Shown here: one piece after another, positions 1 to 12,163 of the stretch
Position numbering within the stretch: the stretch's first letter is position 1
Layout: each line of letters starts with the position of its first letter
Source of the DNA: Paraburkholderia megapolitana
GTDB taxonomy: Bacteria > Pseudomonadota > Gammaproteobacteria > Burkholderiales > Burkholderiaceae
Assembly: GCF_007556815.1 (NCBI RefSeq)
Contig: NZ_CP041745.1
Span: 558,001-622,000, forward strand
Direction of reading: 5' to 3'
Length of the DNA: 64,000 nt
Notes under the pieces: model-generated
The model's input: the letters and a program-made list of their open reading frames with translations, nothing else
The model's database searches: none
Told to the model about the DNA's origin: nothing
Position numbers and translations under genes: made by a program

Positions 1-2
1 TC

Positions 3-488
3 GTCGTGATATTTGCGGGCGATAACGTCGCGAGCTGGTCGGGCGGCGAGGATCTGCCGTCTAATCTGGAACTGCTGGCGGAGATCGACGGCGACAGGTT
101 GGGCAAGAAATACAAGGCAGCAGCGGCTAGCGCGGCCAGCGCGCCGTCCGCAGCAGCAGCGTCGGACACGGCTGCAGCCGCCGCCGCGCCTGTCGCCACC
201 GATGTCGATGCCAACGCACAGGCCGCGCAAGCCGCGAACCGTGCGACTAGCGCGCCGGACACGCCGTCTCAAAGGCCCACGGTGCGCGCAGGCGTACCGC
301 AGTCGAACGGCGGCGTGCCGCAAGGCGCAACGGCGCCGGGGCAGCCGCAGTTCCAGTTCCACCGTCCGCCGCCGCCGACCGTCCAGGGCGTGCCGCAGGA
401 CAACCCGGTGGGTCCGACCGGTTCGAGCAGCGGTGGTCCGACGCTGAACGCACCGTTGACGGCGCCCACGTCGGGAACAAGCAACTAG
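3..488 (+). CDS. bamE: BamE (SmpA/OmlA) outer membrane assembly lipoprotein, C-terminal part
   Basis: This is the 3' part of a gene that begins before the window; the frame is open from base 3. The first visible residues ([18 protein letters not shown]) look like the end of the BamE fold in beta-proteobacteria. BamE is a small lipoprotein of the BAM complex that inserts beta-barrel proteins into the outer membrane. After about residue 35 the protein becomes a long low-complexity tail rich in Ala, Pro, Gln, Thr and Ser, about 120 residues long, which is absent from enteric BamE. It lies 17 bp upstream of dapB in the same direction. The family call rests on a short stretch and on this neighbourhood. 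Confidence 0.75.
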   Translation, partial: VVIFAGDNVASWSGGEDLPSNLELLAEIDGDRLGKKYKAAAASAASAPSAAAASDTAAAAAAPVATDVDANAQAAQAANRATSAPDTPSQRPTVRAGVPQSNGGVPQGATAPGQPQFQFHRPPPPTVQGVPQDNPVGPTGSSSGGPTLNAPLTAPTSGTSN

Positions 489-505
489 GCTTTCGCGGGT
501 TACTC

Positions 506-1303
506 ATGAAGATTGCCATCGCCGGTGCATCGGGCCGTATGGGCCAGATGCTCATCGAAACAGTCCTGAACGATTCCGCCACGACGCTCTCCGGTGCGCT
601 CGACCGTGCCGGCTCGCCGCAGCTCGGCCAGGACGCGGGCGCGTTCCTCGGCAAGCAGACCGGCGTCGTGCTGACCGACGACCTCGACCGGGTGCTGGCC
701 GAATCCGACTACCTGATCGATTTCACGCGTCCCGAAGGCACGATGCTGCACATCGAGGCCGCGCTGCGTCACAACGTGAAACTCGTGATCGGCACGACTG
801 GCTTCGATAACGCGCAGAAAGCGCAGCTGCATGCCGCCGCCGACAAGATCGGCATCGTCTTCGCGGCGAACATGAGCGTGGGCGTCAACGTGACGCTGAA
901 GCTGCTCGAATTTGCCGCGCGCCATTTCGCGACCGGCTACGACATCGAGATCATCGAAGCGCACCACCGTCACAAGGTCGACGCGCCGTCGGGCACGGCG
1001 CTCATGATGGGCGAAGTCATCGCCGATGCGCTCGGGCGCAATCTCGACGACTGTGCGGTCTATGGCCGCGAAGGCGTGACTGGCGCACGCGATCCTTCAA
1101 CCATCGGTTTTTCCGCGATCCGCGGCGGCGATATCGTCGGCGATCACACGGTGCTGTTCGCCGGTATCGGCGAGCGCATCGAGATCACGCACAAGTCCGC
1201 GAGCCGTCTGTCGTATGCGCAAGGCGCATTGCGCGCCGTGCGCTTTCTCGGCGACCATCCCACCGGTCTTTACGACATGCAGGACGTACTCGGCCTGCGC
1301 TGA
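506..1303 (+). CDS. dapB: 4-hydroxy-tetrahydrodipicolinate reductase
   Basis: DapB makes tetrahydrodipicolinate with NAD(P)H in the diaminopimelate/lysine pathway, in the cytoplasm. The 265-residue protein has the usual length. The N-terminal Rossmann loop GASGRMGQ is at residues 7-14. The catalytic signature [15 protein letters not shown] is at 151-165, with the expected catalytic His153 and Lys157. It follows bamE closely and precedes an ExbB/ExbD pair, an arrangement I remember from Burkholderia. The ATG start gives a full N-terminal beta strand before the glycine loop. Confidence 0.97.
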   Translation: MKIAIAGASGRMGQMLIETVLNDSATTLSGALDRAGSPQLGQDAGAFLGKQTGVVLTDDLDRVLAESDYLIDFTRPEGTMLHIEAALRHNVKLVIGTTGFDNAQKAQLHAAADKIGIVFAANMSVGVNVTLKLLEFAARHFATGYDIEIIEAHHRHKVDAPSGTALMMGEVIADALGRNLDDCAVYGREGVTGARDPSTIGFSAIRGGDIVGDHTVLFAGIGERIEITHKSASRLSYAQGALRAVRFLGDHPTGLYDMQDVLGLR

Positions 1304-1374
1304 GCACGGCGGGCATTTTCCGGCAGCCGGCGGCGCACGGCCGCCGCCGCGCTTCATCCAGACAGCGAGGCCCG

Positions 1375-2040
1375 ATGGCAAGCACCGGCATCATCCATTA
1401 CCTGCAAACCAGCGACGCGATCACGCATGCCGTCGCTTATGTGCTGCTGGCCATGTCGGTTGCGAGCTGGTGCTTTCTGATCGTCAAGAGCTGGATGCTT
1501 GGCCGCGCGAAACGGCAGGGGCCGCGCGCAATCGCGAAGTTCTGGCAGGCGCCGACGCTGTCTGACGGCGTCGACGTGCTGCGTCGCGCCGATCGCGAGC
1601 GGGTTTTCACGCCGCTTGCCGAAGCCGCATTGCAGGCCGCCGAAGCCGATATTCCCGGCATGCTGCTGGCGCGCGTCGATCGTAGCGAGCGGGTGATGCG
1701 CGCGCTGCGGCAAGCGCTCAACGCATCGCAGCGCCGGCTCGAATTCGGCCAGGTGCTGCTCGCCTCGGTGGGCAGTACCGCGCCGTTCGTCGGGCTGCTC
1801 GGCACGGTCTGGGGCATCTATCACGCGCTCGGCAGCATTGCTTCGAGCGGCCAGGCGATGATCGAAAACGTCGCGGGCCCGGTCGGCGAGGCGCTGATCA
1901 TGACCGCGTTCGGTCTGGTCGTCGCGATTCCCGCGGTGCTCGCGTACAACGTGCTCGGACGGATGGTGCGGCAACTGTCCGAGGAACTCGACGGCTTCGC
2001 GCACGACCTGCACGCGTACGTGTGCGCGCCGGCGAACTGA
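1375..2040 (+). CDS. MotA/TolQ/ExbB-family proton channel protein
   Basis: A 221-residue inner membrane protein of the ExbB/TolQ family. These form the pentameric proton channel that, with an ExbD/TolR partner, powers TonB-dependent uptake or envelope constriction. Three hydrophobic segments fit the family: about residues 17-40, 122-148 (with SVGSTAPFVGLLGTVWGIY, the conserved second helix) and 162-190. The next gene encodes the ExbD/TolR partner. No TonB, TolA, TolB or Pal gene is in view, so I cannot decide between an Exb-type and a Tol-type role. Confidence 0.92.
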   Translation: MASTGIIHYLQTSDAITHAVAYVLLAMSVASWCFLIVKSWMLGRAKRQGPRAIAKFWQAPTLSDGVDVLRRADRERVFTPLAEAALQAAEADIPGMLLARVDRSERVMRALRQALNASQRRLEFGQVLLASVGSTAPFVGLLGTVWGIYHALGSIASSGQAMIENVAGPVGEALIMTAFGLVVAIPAVLAYNVLGRMVRQLSEELDGFAHDLHAYVCAPAN

Positions 2041-2073
2041 CGCATCCCGGCAGCGCGGCAGGCGGAGGACGAC

Positions 2074-2505
2074 GTGGCATTCGGCGGATTCGACAAGAAG
2101 CAGCAGGCCGCGCCGATGGCGGACATCAACATGACGCCGCTGATCGACGTGATGCTGGTGCTGCTCGTCATCTTCATCATCACTGCGCCGCTTTTCACGC
2201 ACGCCATCCGGCTCGACTTGCCGCGCGTCGCCGCCGATTCAGCGCGCCAGACGCCGCAAACCATTTCCATCTCGATCGATGCCGCGGGCAAGCTGTACTG
2301 GAACGGCAACCCGGTCGCGCTCGACCAGCTGCGCGCGCAACTGGTTCAGGCCGGGCGTAGCACGGACCAGCCGGAGATCCATCTGCGGGCGTCGCGCGAC
2401 ACGCGCTACGAGGTGATCGCGCAGGTGATGGGCGCCGCGCAGCAGGCGGGGCTCGAGCGGCTGGGTTTCGTGACCGATCCGCCGCCGCCGGGACAGAAGC
2501 CTTGA
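2074..2505 (+). CDS. ExbD/TolR-family protein
   Basis: A 143-residue partner of the preceding proton channel. It has a short cytoplasmic N-terminus, one membrane helix starting near residue 21 (TPLIDVMLVLLVIFIIT) with the essential membrane aspartate at residue 25, and a periplasmic domain of about 100 residues. The start is GTG at 2074, chosen because it follows a GGAGG-like ribosome site and gives a family-length N-terminus. The gene lies 33 bp after the channel gene, so the two are probably cotranscribed. Confidence 0.92.
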   Translation: MAFGGFDKKQQAAPMADINMTPLIDVMLVLLVIFIITAPLFTHAIRLDLPRVAADSARQTPQTISISIDAAGKLYWNGNPVALDQLRAQLVQAGRSTDQPEIHLRASRDTRYEVIAQVMGAAQQAGLERLGFVTDPPPPGQKP

Positions 2506-2629
2506 TGCACGCGGTGTCGGCGGCCGTCACGCCGTAACCGCCCGGCCCCGCAGCTGTCTGGTATTTGCCGCCGCGCCCGCGGTACGGCACCGGCCGTGCG
2601 CAACCCACGGTGTAGACCCCGTCGGACGG

Positions 2630-5325
<2,696 letters not shown>

Positions 5326-5367
5326 TATCGACGCACCGCGGGATTTACTGCGAACCAGGGAGCTAAT

Positions 5368-5919
5368 GTGATTCGCAAATCGTTTCTGATGCTGACGTGC
5401 AGTGCGCTGATTCTGTCCGCGTGTGGTTTTCAGCTGCGCGGCCAGCAGGACTATGCGTTCAAGCGCCTGGCGGTCGCCGGCGGAGCGCCAGCCGGTGTCG
5501 CGCGCCTCACGCGGATGGTGGAAGGCGGCAGCGACACGGTGGTGGTGAACAACGCAGCCAACGCCGACGCGACGCTGCGGCTGTCGGAAGGGCAGGGCAC
5601 CAGCGTGTTGACGCTGAATTCGCTGGGCGTTGTCGAGGAATACCAGATCAACTACACGCTGAACTACTCGCTCGTGGGCGCGGACGGCACGCTGCTCATT
5701 CCACCTAGCGCGATCGCGCTGAACCGTGCGATGACCTATAGCGACCAGTACTCGCAGGCGAAGTCGGCGGAATACGACCTGCTGATCGCCGACATGCGCA
5801 ACGACGCCGTCGACCAGTTGATGCGCCGTCTCTCGGTCGTGCACACGCTGCATCCCGGCCCTGGCCAGCAGGTGCCGGGTGTCTCGCCGCGCGCACCGCT
5901 GCCGCCGCCGCCGCTGTGA
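5368..5919 (+). CDS. lptE: LPS-assembly lipoprotein LptE
   Basis: LptE (RlpB) is an outer membrane lipoprotein that plugs the LptD barrel and helps place lipopolysaccharide on the cell surface. The 183-residue protein has a lipoprotein signal ending in the lipobox LSAC with Cys19, followed by GFQLRGQ, the typical LptE beginning. The last 15 residues are Pro-rich. The GTG start directly precedes the signal peptide. The leuS-lptE-holA order is standard in proteobacteria and supports the call. Confidence 0.92.
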   Translation: MIRKSFLMLTCSALILSACGFQLRGQQDYAFKRLAVAGGAPAGVARLTRMVEGGSDTVVVNNAANADATLRLSEGQGTSVLTLNSLGVVEEYQINYTLNYSLVGADGTLLIPPSAIALNRAMTYSDQYSQAKSAEYDLLIADMRNDAVDQLMRRLSVVHTLHPGPGQQVPGVSPRAPLPPPPL

Positions 5920-5950
5920 ACGGCATGACGATTTTCACCGGCATCTAGTC

Positions 5951-7045
5951 ATGCAACTGCGACTCGACTCGCTCGACACACACCTCGCGAAAGGACTCGC
6001 GGGCCTCTACGTCGTGTACGGCGATGAGCATCTGATCGCGCAGGAAGCGTGCGACCGCATTCGTGCGGCGGCGCGCGCGGCCGGCTTCACCGATCGCTCG
6101 GTGTTCACCGTCGAGCGTGGCTTCGACTGGAGTTCGCTGCTAGGCGCGAGCCAGTCGATGTCGCTGTTCGGCGACCGGCAACTCGTCGAACTGCGGATTC
6201 CATCGGGCAAACCAGGCAAGGAAGGCGCGGATGCGCTGAAGACGCTTGCTGCCGCGGTGAATGACGAAGTGCTGACGCTCGTCACGCTGCCACGGCTCGA
6301 CGCCGCGACGCAGAAGGCCGGCTGGTTCACGGCGCTGTCCGAAGCAGGCGTCGCATTGAAGGTCGATTCGATCGAACGCGCGCAGTTGCCGAACTGGATC
6401 GGCCAGCGGCTCGCGCAGCAGGGGCAGCGGATGGCAGCCGGGGAAGACGGGCGACGCGCGCTGCAATTTATCGCTGAGCGTGTGGAGGGCAATCTGCTCG
6501 CCGCGCATCAGGAAATCCAGAAGCTCGGGCTGCTCTATCCAGCCGGTGCGTTGAGCTTCGAGCAGGTTCACGATGCCGTGCTGAACGTGGCGCGCTATGA
6601 CGTATTCAAGCTGAACGAAGCGATGCTTGCCGGCGACGTCGGGCGGCTTTCGCGCATGCTCGACGGTCTGCGCGGCGAAGGCGAGGCGGCGGTGCTGGTG
6701 TTGTGGGCCGTGGTCGAGGAAGTGCGCACGCTGCTGCGCATCAAGCGCGGTGTCGCTGCGGGCAAACCGCTCGCGATGCTGCTGCGCGAGAACCGTGTCT
6801 GGGGTCCGCGCGAACGGCTCGTCGGACCGGCGCTGTCGCGCATCACAGAGCCCGCATTGGAAAAAGGCCTCGCGCTTGCCGCTCGGCTCGACAGGCAGGT
6901 GAAGGGACTGTCGGGCAACACGCCGGGCCAGCCGCGCGACAATCCGCCGCCTGATCCATGGGACGGGCTGTTCGAACTGGCGATGAGTGTTGCCGCGCCG
7001 CGCAATGCACCATCGGGCGGTGCGCCGGCGCGTCGCGCGGGTTAG
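5951..7045 (+). CDS. holA: DNA polymerase III subunit delta
   Basis: HolA is the delta subunit of the clamp loader; it opens the beta sliding clamp. The ATG at 5951 starts a 364-residue protein (MQLRLDSLDTHLAKG, then LYVVYGDEHL near residues 20-29), which fits the family. The frame is open farther upstream to 5879, but those codons overlap the end of lptE and add no family sequence. The C-terminal domain continues to about residue 340 and ends in a short Pro/Arg-rich tail. Confidence 0.95.
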   Translation: MQLRLDSLDTHLAKGLAGLYVVYGDEHLIAQEACDRIRAAARAAGFTDRSVFTVERGFDWSSLLGASQSMSLFGDRQLVELRIPSGKPGKEGADALKTLAAAVNDEVLTLVTLPRLDAATQKAGWFTALSEAGVALKVDSIERAQLPNWIGQRLAQQGQRMAAGEDGRRALQFIAERVEGNLLAAHQEIQKLGLLYPAGALSFEQVHDAVLNVARYDVFKLNEAMLAGDVGRLSRMLDGLRGEGEAAVLVLWAVVEEVRTLLRIKRGVAAGKPLAMLLRENRVWGPRERLVGPALSRITEPALEKGLALAARLDRQVKGLSGNTPGQPRDNPPPDPWDGLFELAMSVAAPRNAPSGGAPARRAG

Positions 7046-7121
7046 CCGACGCGTCGTAGCACGCCTGCCGCAACCTCCTGCGGCAGTACGAACAAGTCAG
7101 CCCGACACTACGGAGCGGCCG

Positions 7122-7151
7122 CTGACAAACCCGCGCCACAAGACTTACAAT
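7122..7151 (+). promoter_or_regulatory. Probable sigma70 promoter of proA
   Basis: CTGACA at 7122-7127 and TACAAT at 7146-7151 are separated by 18 bp, one mismatch from consensus in each hexamer. The predicted start is near 7158, leaving a leader of about 80 nt before proA. The match was found by eye only. Confidence 0.55.
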
Positions 7152-7239
7152 CGACGCATCTCCTGCTCAACCCCGCAGTACGCCGCGCCGGCCGCAATTT
7201 GCAGTTTGCGGTTCGCGTGGGCACCCGAGAATCACGAAG

Positions 7240-8511
7240 ATGGATATCGATCAGTACATGACGGACCTCGGCCGCCGCGCCCGCCACGCATCGCGTGCGA
7301 TGGCACGGGCGTCGACGGCGGCGAAGAATGCCGCGCTCGACGCGGTCGCACACGCCATCGAGCGCGATGCCGCGCTGCTCAAAACCGCCAACGCACGCGA
7401 TGTCGCGCGGGCCCGCGAGAAAGGGCTCGACGCCGCGTTCATCGATCGCCTCACGCTGTCCGACAAGGCGCTGAAGACGATGATCGAAGGCTTGCGCCAG
7501 GTGGCTGCGTTGCCCGACCCGATTGGCGAAATCACCAACCTCAAATATCGTCCGAGCGGCATCCAGGTCGGCCAGATGCGCGTACCGCTCGGCGTGATCG
7601 GGATCATCTACGAATCGCGTCCGAACGTAACGATCGATGCGGCCGCGCTGTGCCTGAAGTCCGGCAACGCGACGATCCTGCGCGGCGGTTCCGAAGCACT
7701 CGAATGCAATACGGCGCTCGCGAAGCTGATTGGCGAAGGGCTGGAAGCAGCCGGCCTGCCGCAGGACGCGGTGCAGGTTGTGGAAACGTCGGACCGCGCA
7801 GCCGTTGGCGTGTTGATCACGATGACCGAATACGTCGACGTGATCGTGCCGCGCGGCGGCAAGAACCTGATTGCGCGTCTGATGGAAGAAGCTCGCGTGC
7901 CGATGATCAAGCATCTCGACGGTATCTGCCACGTGTATGTCGACGATCGCGCGGATCTCACGAAGGCGCTGACCGTGTGCGATAACGCGAAGACGCATCG
8001 CTACGGCACCTGCAACACGATGGAAACGCTGCTTGTCGCCCGCGGTATCGCCAAGGAAATACTGCCGCCACTCGGCACGCTGTATCGCGACAAGCAGGTC
8101 GAGCTGCGCGTCGATCCGGCGGCGCGCGCGGTACTCGAAGCGGCGAAGATCGGCCCGCTCGTCGATGCCACCGAAGAAGACTGGCGCACCGAATATCTCG
8201 CGCCAGTGCTCGCGATCAAGATCGTCGATGGACTCGATGCGGCGATCGATCACATCAACACGTACAGTTCCGCGCACACCGACGCGATCGTTACCGAAGA
8301 TCACGACCGCGCGATGCGCTTCCTGCGCGAAGTCGATTCGGCGAGCGTGATGGTCAACGCGTCGACGCGTTTTGCCGACGGCTTCGAGTTCGGTCTCGGC
8401 GCGGAGATCGGCATTTCGAACGACAAGCTGCATGCGCGCGGACCGGTCGGACTCGAAGGGCTGACTTCGCTGAAATACGTCGTGCTTGGGCATGGCGAAG
8501 GGCGGCAATAG
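7240..8511 (+). CDS. proA: Gamma-glutamyl phosphate reductase
   Basis: ProA reduces gamma-glutamyl phosphate to glutamate-5-semialdehyde with NADPH, the second step of proline synthesis. At 423 residues it matches the family. The aldehyde-dehydrogenase-type catalytic cysteine is Cys258 in [12 protein letters not shown]. The stretches [14 protein letters not shown] and RGGSEA are typical of ProA. No proB is in the window; in this group proB lies elsewhere. A 143 bp gap separates it from hemJ. Confidence 0.97.
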   Translation: MDIDQYMTDLGRRARHASRAMARASTAAKNAALDAVAHAIERDAALLKTANARDVARAREKGLDAAFIDRLTLSDKALKTMIEGLRQVAALPDPIGEITNLKYRPSGIQVGQMRVPLGVIGIIYESRPNVTIDAAALCLKSGNATILRGGSEALECNTALAKLIGEGLEAAGLPQDAVQVVETSDRAAVGVLITMTEYVDVIVPRGGKNLIARLMEEARVPMIKHLDGICHVYVDDRADLTKALTVCDNAKTHRYGTCNTMETLLVARGIAKEILPPLGTLYRDKQVELRVDPAARAVLEAAKIGPLVDATEEDWRTEYLAPVLAIKIVDGLDAAIDHINTYSSAHTDAIVTEDHDRAMRFLREVDSASVMVNASTRFADGFEFGLGAEIGISNDKLHARGPVGLEGLTSLKYVVLGHGEGRQ

Positions 8512-8654
8512 ATCGCCTGTAAAACCGCGCGCACGCTGCATTCATTGCGTTGATTGCATTAGCGCGCGATCTGCTTCTCGTACCCGCAGTCAATCATGCC
8601 GCGGGCGGCCGCGCCGGTCGCCACAAGGCAACAACATCTCATCGAGGACCGCCG

Positions 8655-9071
8655 ATGCTCTGGGTCAAGACGTTTCACATCGTTCTGGTGGCTGCCTGGT
8701 TTGCCGGATTGTTCTACCTGCCGCGCATTTTCGTGAACCTTGCGATGGAGACGGAGCCCGCGGCGATCAAGCGTCTGCTCATCATGGCGCGCAAGCTGTT
8801 TCGCTTCATGACGTTCATCGCGGTGCCTGCATTGCTGTGCGGACTGTGGTTGTGGCTCGTGATCGGCGTTGGACGCGGGCAGGGCTGGATTCACGCGAAG
8901 GTCGGTGTTGTCGCGCTGCTCGTGATCTATCACGCGTATTGCGGCAGGTTGCTCGCGACTTTCGAGCGCGGCGAAAACCGTCGCTCGCACAAGTGGTATC
9001 GCATGTATAACGAGCTGCCTGTGCTTGGGTTGCTAGCAGCCGTTGCGCTGGTGGTGATCAAGCCGTTCTGA
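8655..9071 (+). CDS. hemJ: HemJ-type protoporphyrinogen IX oxidase (CopD/UPF0093 family)
   Basis: A 138-residue inner membrane protein with four hydrophobic segments. MLWVKTFHIVLVAAWFAGLF at the start, HAKVGVVALLVIYHAYCG in the third helix and the C-terminal RMYNELPVLGLLA are HemJ hallmarks. His8 and the lysine before VGVVALL correspond to the residues known to matter in HemJ. HemJ oxidises protoporphyrinogen IX to protoporphyrin IX in heme synthesis. The frame is open upstream to 8550, but the ATG at 8655 begins the first conserved helix after a GAGGA ribosome site. Confidence 0.85.
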   Translation: MLWVKTFHIVLVAAWFAGLFYLPRIFVNLAMETEPAAIKRLLIMARKLFRFMTFIAVPALLCGLWLWLVIGVGRGQGWIHAKVGVVALLVIYHAYCGRLLATFERGENRRSHKWYRMYNELPVLGLLAAVALVVIKPF

Positions 9072-9084
9072 GCGGCTTGAGGCG

Positions 9085-9101
9085 GCCGGCCCCGCCGGCC
9101 T
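9085..9101. terminator. GC-rich hairpin between hemJ and hexR
   Basis: GGCCGGC and GCCGGCC form a 7 bp stem with a three-base loop in the 78 bp gap between the convergent ends of hemJ and hexR. There is no clear T run, so its strength as a terminator is doubtful. Confidence 0.35.
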
Positions 9102-9149
9102 CTTGCCTGCAACATGCCGCAACGCCAGCAAGCGTTGCGCGCCTCCGCT

Positions 9150-9995
9150 TCACTCCTTCGGACCAATACGCCTGCGCGTAATCAGGTCCTTCGCTCCCGC
9201 CAGTTTTTCAGTCAACGCCGGCCCGCACTGCAGCGCGACGCCGACCGCGAGAATATCGCCGATCGCGAGATGCGACGTTCGCGAAGTCATCGGTGAGAAC
9301 ACGTCGGTGTCTTCATCGACGTTCGCATGCAGTCCGACCGATGCGAGCCGTGCGAGCGGCGAATTGCCGTGCGTGACCGCGATCACTTTTGCGCCGCCGT
9401 CGAGCGCCGCTTTCGCCGCGTCGACGATGTCACGTGTGCGCCCGGTGTTCGAGATCGCGACGACGACGTCGCCAGGACCGAGCAGCGCCGCGGACATCAG
9501 ATACGTCTGCGGGTCCGAATACGCGACGCTCGGCATGCCGAGCCGGAAGAACTTGTGCTGCATGTCCTGGGCTGCGATGCCGGAGCCGCCCGCACCGTAG
9601 AACTCGATGCGCCGCGCGCCCGCGAGCAGCGCGATCGCATCGGCGAGTGCATCCGACGAAAGATTGTTGCGCACCTGGATCAGCGCGCCGATCGTCCGGT
9701 CGAGGACCTTCGCCGCTACGCCGGGCACCGGTTCGTCGGGGCGCACGTCGCGGTAGACAGCGGGTACATCGGCGGCGACGCCTTGCGCGAGGCGGATCTT
9801 GAATTCGCGGAAGCCCGAAAATCCGAGCGCGTGACAGAAGCGCGCGATGGTCGGTTGGCTCACGCCGGCACGCTGTGCCACTTCCGTCATCGACAGATCG
9901 AGCACCTCGCGCGGCGCTTCGAGCACGTAATCGGCGAGCTTGCGCTCGGACGGCCGCAACTGGTCGCGCATCGCTTCTACCTGGGACAGCATCAT
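9150..9995 (-). CDS. hexR: HexR, RpiR/MurR-family repressor of Entner-Doudoroff genes
   Basis: A 281-residue regulator with an N-terminal RpiR-type helix-turn-helix (about residues 1-78, including AQRAGVSQPTIARFCHALG) and a C-terminal SIS sugar-phosphate domain (about 125-255, with YGAGGSGIAAQDM and ISNTGRTRD). In Pseudomonas and Shewanella, HexR binds 2-keto-3-deoxy-6-phosphogluconate and is then released from DNA. Here it is divergent from edd, the gene whose product makes that ligand. Two matching operators lie in the shared 282 bp intergenic region, which strongly supports the specific name. Confidence 0.9.
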   Translation of the reverse strand: MMLSQVEAMRDQLRPSERKLADYVLEAPREVLDLSMTEVAQRAGVSQPTIARFCHALGFSGFREFKIRLAQGVAADVPAVYRDVRPDEPVPGVAAKVLDRTIGALIQVRNNLSSDALADAIALLAGARRIEFYGAGGSGIAAQDMQHKFFRLGMPSVAYSDPQTYLMSAALLGPGDVVVAISNTGRTRDIVDAAKAALDGGAKVIAVTHGNSPLARLASVGLHANVDEDTDVFSPMTSRTSHLAIGDILAVGVALQCGPALTEKLAGAKDLITRRRIGPKE

Positions 9996-10028
9996 CGGAA
10001 AACTCGCACTATGCTGAAAGATCCGTGG

Positions 10029-10064
10029 ACTATAGCGGATTCGCCGGTTTGTACAAATACTACA
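10029..10064 (-). promoter_or_regulatory. hexR promoter with HexR-type operator 1
   Basis: The operator TGTACAAATACTACA is at 10050-10064 and agrees with the published HexR pattern TGTA-RT-WWW-AY-TACA except at the R/T pair. On the minus strand it covers the -35 (TTTGTA, 10057-10052), 17 bp from a TATAGT -10 (10034-10029), 34 bp before the hexR ATG. This fits negative autoregulation. Confidence 0.65.
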
Positions 10065-10171
10065 TATTCGGCGTAGGTGTATTCCCTATGCCCCATGGGA
10101 AAAAGCCGTAAGCGCCGCGTGTGTTGGGCTTAGGCGAAAAGAGAGTGCGGCGACCAGGAGCAGAATTCGCG

Positions 10172-10200
10172 TTGCAGGCGTGTAGTTTTTCTACTAACAT
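10172..10200 (+). promoter_or_regulatory. edd-eda promoter with HexR-type operator 2
   Basis: TTGCAG at 10172-10177 and TAACAT at 10195-10200 are 17 bp apart. The spacer holds the operator TGTAGTTTTTCTACT (10181-10195), whose core GTAG-N5-CTAC is a perfect inverted repeat. A repressor bound here would block RNA polymerase. The predicted transcript begins near 10207. Confidence 0.65.
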
Positions 10201-10277
10201 TCGAATCAAGATGCCGGGACCACCCGGCCACGCCTTACCTGTGCATCACGTCCCCGCCAGAAGACGAAGGAGATTCG

Positions 10278-12161
10278 ATGGTTTCCCCGCATTCGCATTT
10301 GATGAAGGTCACGCGACGCGTGATCGAGCGCAGCAAGCCCACGCGCGCAGCCTATCTCGCCCGTATCGATGCGGCGCAGGGCAAGTTCCCGGCGCGCGGC
10401 GCGCTCTCGTGCGCGAACCTCGCACACGGATTCGCGGGCCTCGAAGGCAACGACAAACTCACGATCAAGGCCATTCGCGCGCCGAACATCGGCATCGTCT
10501 CCTCGTATAACGAAATGCTGTCGGCGCATGCGCCGTACAAGGACTATCCCGATCTCATCAAGCAGGCCGCGCGCGAAAACGGCGGCGTCGCGCAGTTCGC
10601 AGGCGGCGTACCCGCGATGTGCGACGGCGTGACGCAAGGCAATGCGGGCATGGAGCTGTCGCTGTTCTCGCGCGAAGTGATCGCGATGAGCACGGCGATT
10701 GCGCTGACCCACAACATGTTCGATGCCGCGCTGTGTCTCGGCATCTGCGACAAGATCGTGCCGGGCCTGCTGATCGGTGCATTGCAGTTCGGTCACCTGC
10801 CCACGATCTTCGTACCGGCCGGCCCGATGGCGAGCGGTCTGTCGAACGATGACAAGGCGAAGATCCGCCAGCAGTTCGCGACCGGCAAGGTCGGCCGCGA
10901 CGCGCTGCTCGAAGCCGAAGCTGCCGCATATCACGGCCACGGCACGTGCACGTTCTACGGCACCGCGAACAGCAACCAGATGCTGATGGAAGTGATGGGC
11001 CTGCATCTGCCGGGTTCGGCCTTCGTTCATCCGCATACGCCGCTGCGCGACGCACTCACGGCTGCCGCGGCGCGCCGCGTGCTCGATCTGACTGTCGAAC
11101 GTGGCCACTACACGCCGATCGGCCACGTGGTCGACGAGAAGGCGATCGTCAACGGCATCGTCGCGTTGCTCGCAACCGGTGGCTCGACCAACCACACGCT
11201 GCACCTCGTCGCGATTGCGCGGGCCGCCGGCGTGATGATCGACTGGGACGACTTCGACGAACTGTCGCAGACCGTGCCGCTGCTCGCGAAGATTTACCCG
11301 AACGGCAAGGCCGACGTGAATCATTTCCACGCGGCGGGCGGCGTCGCGTTCCTCGTGCGCAACCTGCTCGAAGGCGGCTTGCTGCATGAAGACGTGACGA
11401 CGGTCGCGGGTCGTGGCCTGTCGCACTACACGCAGGAACCGAAATTGCTCGATGGCCAGTTGACGTGGGTCGACGGCGCACCGAAGAGCGAGGACACGAC
11501 CGTGCTGCGCGGCATCGAAGATCCGTTCCAGGCGGACGGCGGTTTGCGTCTGATGCAGGGCAAGCTCGGGCGCGGCGTGATCAAGATTTCGGCGGTGGCC
11601 GCGGCGCATCGCAAGGTGACTGCGCCCGCGATCGTATTCGATTCGCAGGAAGCGGTGCAGGAAGCATTCGATAACGGCGAGCTGAAGCGCGACTTCGTCG
11701 CGATCGTGCGGTTCCAGGGCGCGCGTGCAAACGGCATGCCGGAGCTGCATCGTTTGACGCCGCTGCTCGGTGTGTTGCAGGATCAGGGTTTCCATGTCGC
11801 GCTCGTCACGGACGGGCGTATGTCCGGCGCGTCGGGCAAGGTGCCCGCGGTGATCCACGTGTCGCCCGAAGCGCTGCTGCAAGGGCCGCTCGGCAAGGTG
11901 CGTACCGGCGACACGATCGTCATCGACGCCGAAGCCGGCGTGCTGGACATCGATATCGATGCAACGGAGTGGGCCGCGCGTCCGGAAGCCGAACCGGTAC
12001 ATCAGGCGGGCAACGAAGTCGGCTTCGGCCGGGAACTGTACGGTGTGTTTCGCGCGGCGGCGGCGCCGGCGGAACTGGGTGCATCGGTATTCGGCCCGCT
12101 GGTCGGCGAGCGCCCCGAGATCCATCACACCCTCGAAGAATTGCAGAAACAAGGAGCATGA
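10278..12161 (+). CDS. edd: 6-phosphogluconate dehydratase
   Basis: Edd dehydrates 6-phosphogluconate to 2-keto-3-deoxy-6-phosphogluconate, the first committed Entner-Doudoroff step. It belongs to the IlvD/Edd iron-sulfur dehydratases. The 627 residues include [33 protein letters not shown] and [18 protein letters not shown], all characteristic of Edd rather than IlvD. The ATG at 10278 follows GAAGGAG and gives a slightly longer N-terminus than in E. coli. Its stop nearly touches eda, so edd and eda are cotranscribed from the promoter carrying HexR operator 2. Confidence 0.97.
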   Translation: MVSPHSHLMKVTRRVIERSKPTRAAYLARIDAAQGKFPARGALSCANLAHGFAGLEGNDKLTIKAIRAPNIGIVSSYNEMLSAHAPYKDYPDLIKQAARENGGVAQFAGGVPAMCDGVTQGNAGMELSLFSREVIAMSTAIALTHNMFDAALCLGICDKIVPGLLIGALQFGHLPTIFVPAGPMASGLSNDDKAKIRQQFATGKVGRDALLEAEAAAYHGHGTCTFYGTANSNQMLMEVMGLHLPGSAFVHPHTPLRDALTAAAARRVLDLTVERGHYTPIGHVVDEKAIVNGIVALLATGGSTNHTLHLVAIARAAGVMIDWDDFDELSQTVPLLAKIYPNGKADVNHFHAAGGVAFLVRNLLEGGLLHEDVTTVAGRGLSHYTQEPKLLDGQLTWVDGAPKSEDTTVLRGIEDPFQADGGLRLMQGKLGRGVIKISAVAAAHRKVTAPAIVFDSQEAVQEAFDNGELKRDFVAIVRFQGARANGMPELHRLTPLLGVLQDQGFHVALVTDGRMSGASGKVPAVIHVSPEALLQGPLGKVRTGDTIVIDAEAGVLDIDIDATEWAARPEAEPVHQAGNEVGFGRELYGVFRAAAAPAELGASVFGPLVGERPEIHHTLEELQKQGA

Positions 12162-12163
12162 CC

